Below are positions 63,701 through 64,000 of a stretch of DNA of 64,000 bases, piece by piece (positions within the stretch are counted from its first letter, which is position 1; each line of letters begins with the position of its first letter). The DNA comes from Micractinium sp. NFX-FRZ (lineage: Eukaryota; Chlorophyta; Trebouxiophyceae; Chlorellales; Chlorellaceae), in NCBI GenBank assembly GCA_029339195.1, contig JAPTJF010000066.1, positions 124,001 through 188,000 of the forward strand. The letters are read 5' to 3'. The position numbers and the translations under genes were made by a program. The notes beneath the pieces are model-generated. The model had not been told where the DNA came from and searched no databases. It saw nothing but the letters and a program-made list of their open reading frames with translations.

Positions 63701-64000
63701 GTGGGTGGGTGGGTGGGGCAGACTGCCGTGCTGCGTGCATGTGAAGTCGATGTGTGGTGCAGTTTTTTGGCAGCCATGCCTGCCTCCTGCCTCCGCGCCA
63801 TGCTACGCCCCACTCTGTGCTCGCTGCCGACTCCCGCCATCACCTGAGCTTCTATCCCGCATCCCCTGCTCTCCATCGTGCAGGGCACACCTATGAGCGG
63901 CGCGAGATTGAGGGTGAGGCAGCAGGAACGGCGGGGCTGGTGTGTGGGAAGGCATGGTGGTGTGTGTGCGTCCAGGCAGGCAGCAGGTCCCCCCCCCCCA
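60440..64000 (+). repeat. Right arm of the long inverted duplication
   Basis: Mirror of 1685-5755. It includes promoter patches, exons 1-5 and conserved intron borders. The arm continues past the window end. Confidence 0.8.
60765..64000 (+). CDS. Ankyrin-repeat protein with U-box (paralog 2, 3' end outside window)
   Basis: Same architecture and intron positions as the gene at 1685-5424. Exons: 60765-60897, 61023-62037, 62237-62577, 62741-63700, 63884-63913, and a last exon beyond the edge. Exon 2 is 96 bases longer than in paralog 1 because of one extra 32-residue ankyrin-like unit around GELPALLWAANLSPDILSS. The polyQ and polyP tracts are shorter than in paralog 1. The U-box keeps the usual text: CPISHEPMEDPVVAADG, then HTYERREIE. 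The intron splitting the U-box opens with GGGT repeats. This copy therefore looks the more conservative E3 of the pair. The gene is divergent from paralog 1, 55 kb away. Function as a ubiquitin ligase is family knowledge; the substrate is unknown. Confidence 0.85.

Noticed and set aside
1..64000. tRNA or rRNA genes
   Set aside because: No cloverleaf with an intact T-loop GTTC box and no rRNA-like conserved tract was noticed on either strand by eye; a tRNA scan would settle it.

Overview
The window reads as nuclear DNA of a GC-rich unicellular green alga, most likely a Chlorella-type trebouxiophyte. The genes are dense and split into many short exons with GT-AG and some GC-AG introns. The coding sequence is rich in Ala and Gln. 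TGTAA poly(A) signals follow most stop codons. The gene content is chlorophyte: a plastid sulfate permease, a phycocyanobilin reductase, a CBM20 starch-binding protein and an AZG purine permease. I built all exon models by hand, joining reading frames at splice sites. They are predictions, and individual borders may be off by a base.

Left to right: the 5' part of a secreted orphan protein (1-1252, minus); an ankyrin/U-box protein (1685-5424, minus); an F-box/LRR protein (6166-8308, minus); a CysW-type chloroplast sulfate permease (9331-12939, minus). A short divergent promoter then leads to DPH1 (13235-17694, plus) and a plastid-targeted CBM20/coiled-coil protein (18039-21930, plus). A small four-helix membrane protein follows (23325-24307, minus), then a tandem two-domain isochorismatase-type hydrolase (24550-29462, plus), a DBP9/DDX56 RNA helicase (29923-34673, minus) and PCYA (35031-38345, plus). 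Next are an AMI1-like amidase fused to a YCII domain (39197-43690, minus), an AZG purine permease (44414-51244, plus) and a bZIP-like regulator (52114-56525, minus). After a gene-poor stretch come a PPR-like remnant (about 58270-58617, minus), a RING-H2 membrane protein (58812-60233, plus) and a second ankyrin/U-box gene (60765 to the window end, plus). From about 9 kb to 57 kb the genes mostly alternate in divergent and convergent pairs.

The two ankyrin/U-box genes are close paralogs in opposite orientation. They share all five intron positions and similar upstream sequence, so the window is framed by the arms of a roughly 55 kb inverted duplication. Several genes in between fit nitrogen and sulfur handling (sulfate import, purine uptake, amide hydrolysis), but nothing shows they are co-regulated.

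The most unusual signal is inside the introns. In at least eight genes the edge of an exon, with its splice site, is repeated inside the adjacent intron or just past the stop codon. Examples are DPH1, PCYA, the hydrolase, the amidase-YCII gene, the sulfate permease, the purine permease, the bZIP gene and the CBM20 gene. These look like recurrent local tandem duplications across splice junctions, and they supply decoy or alternative splice sites.
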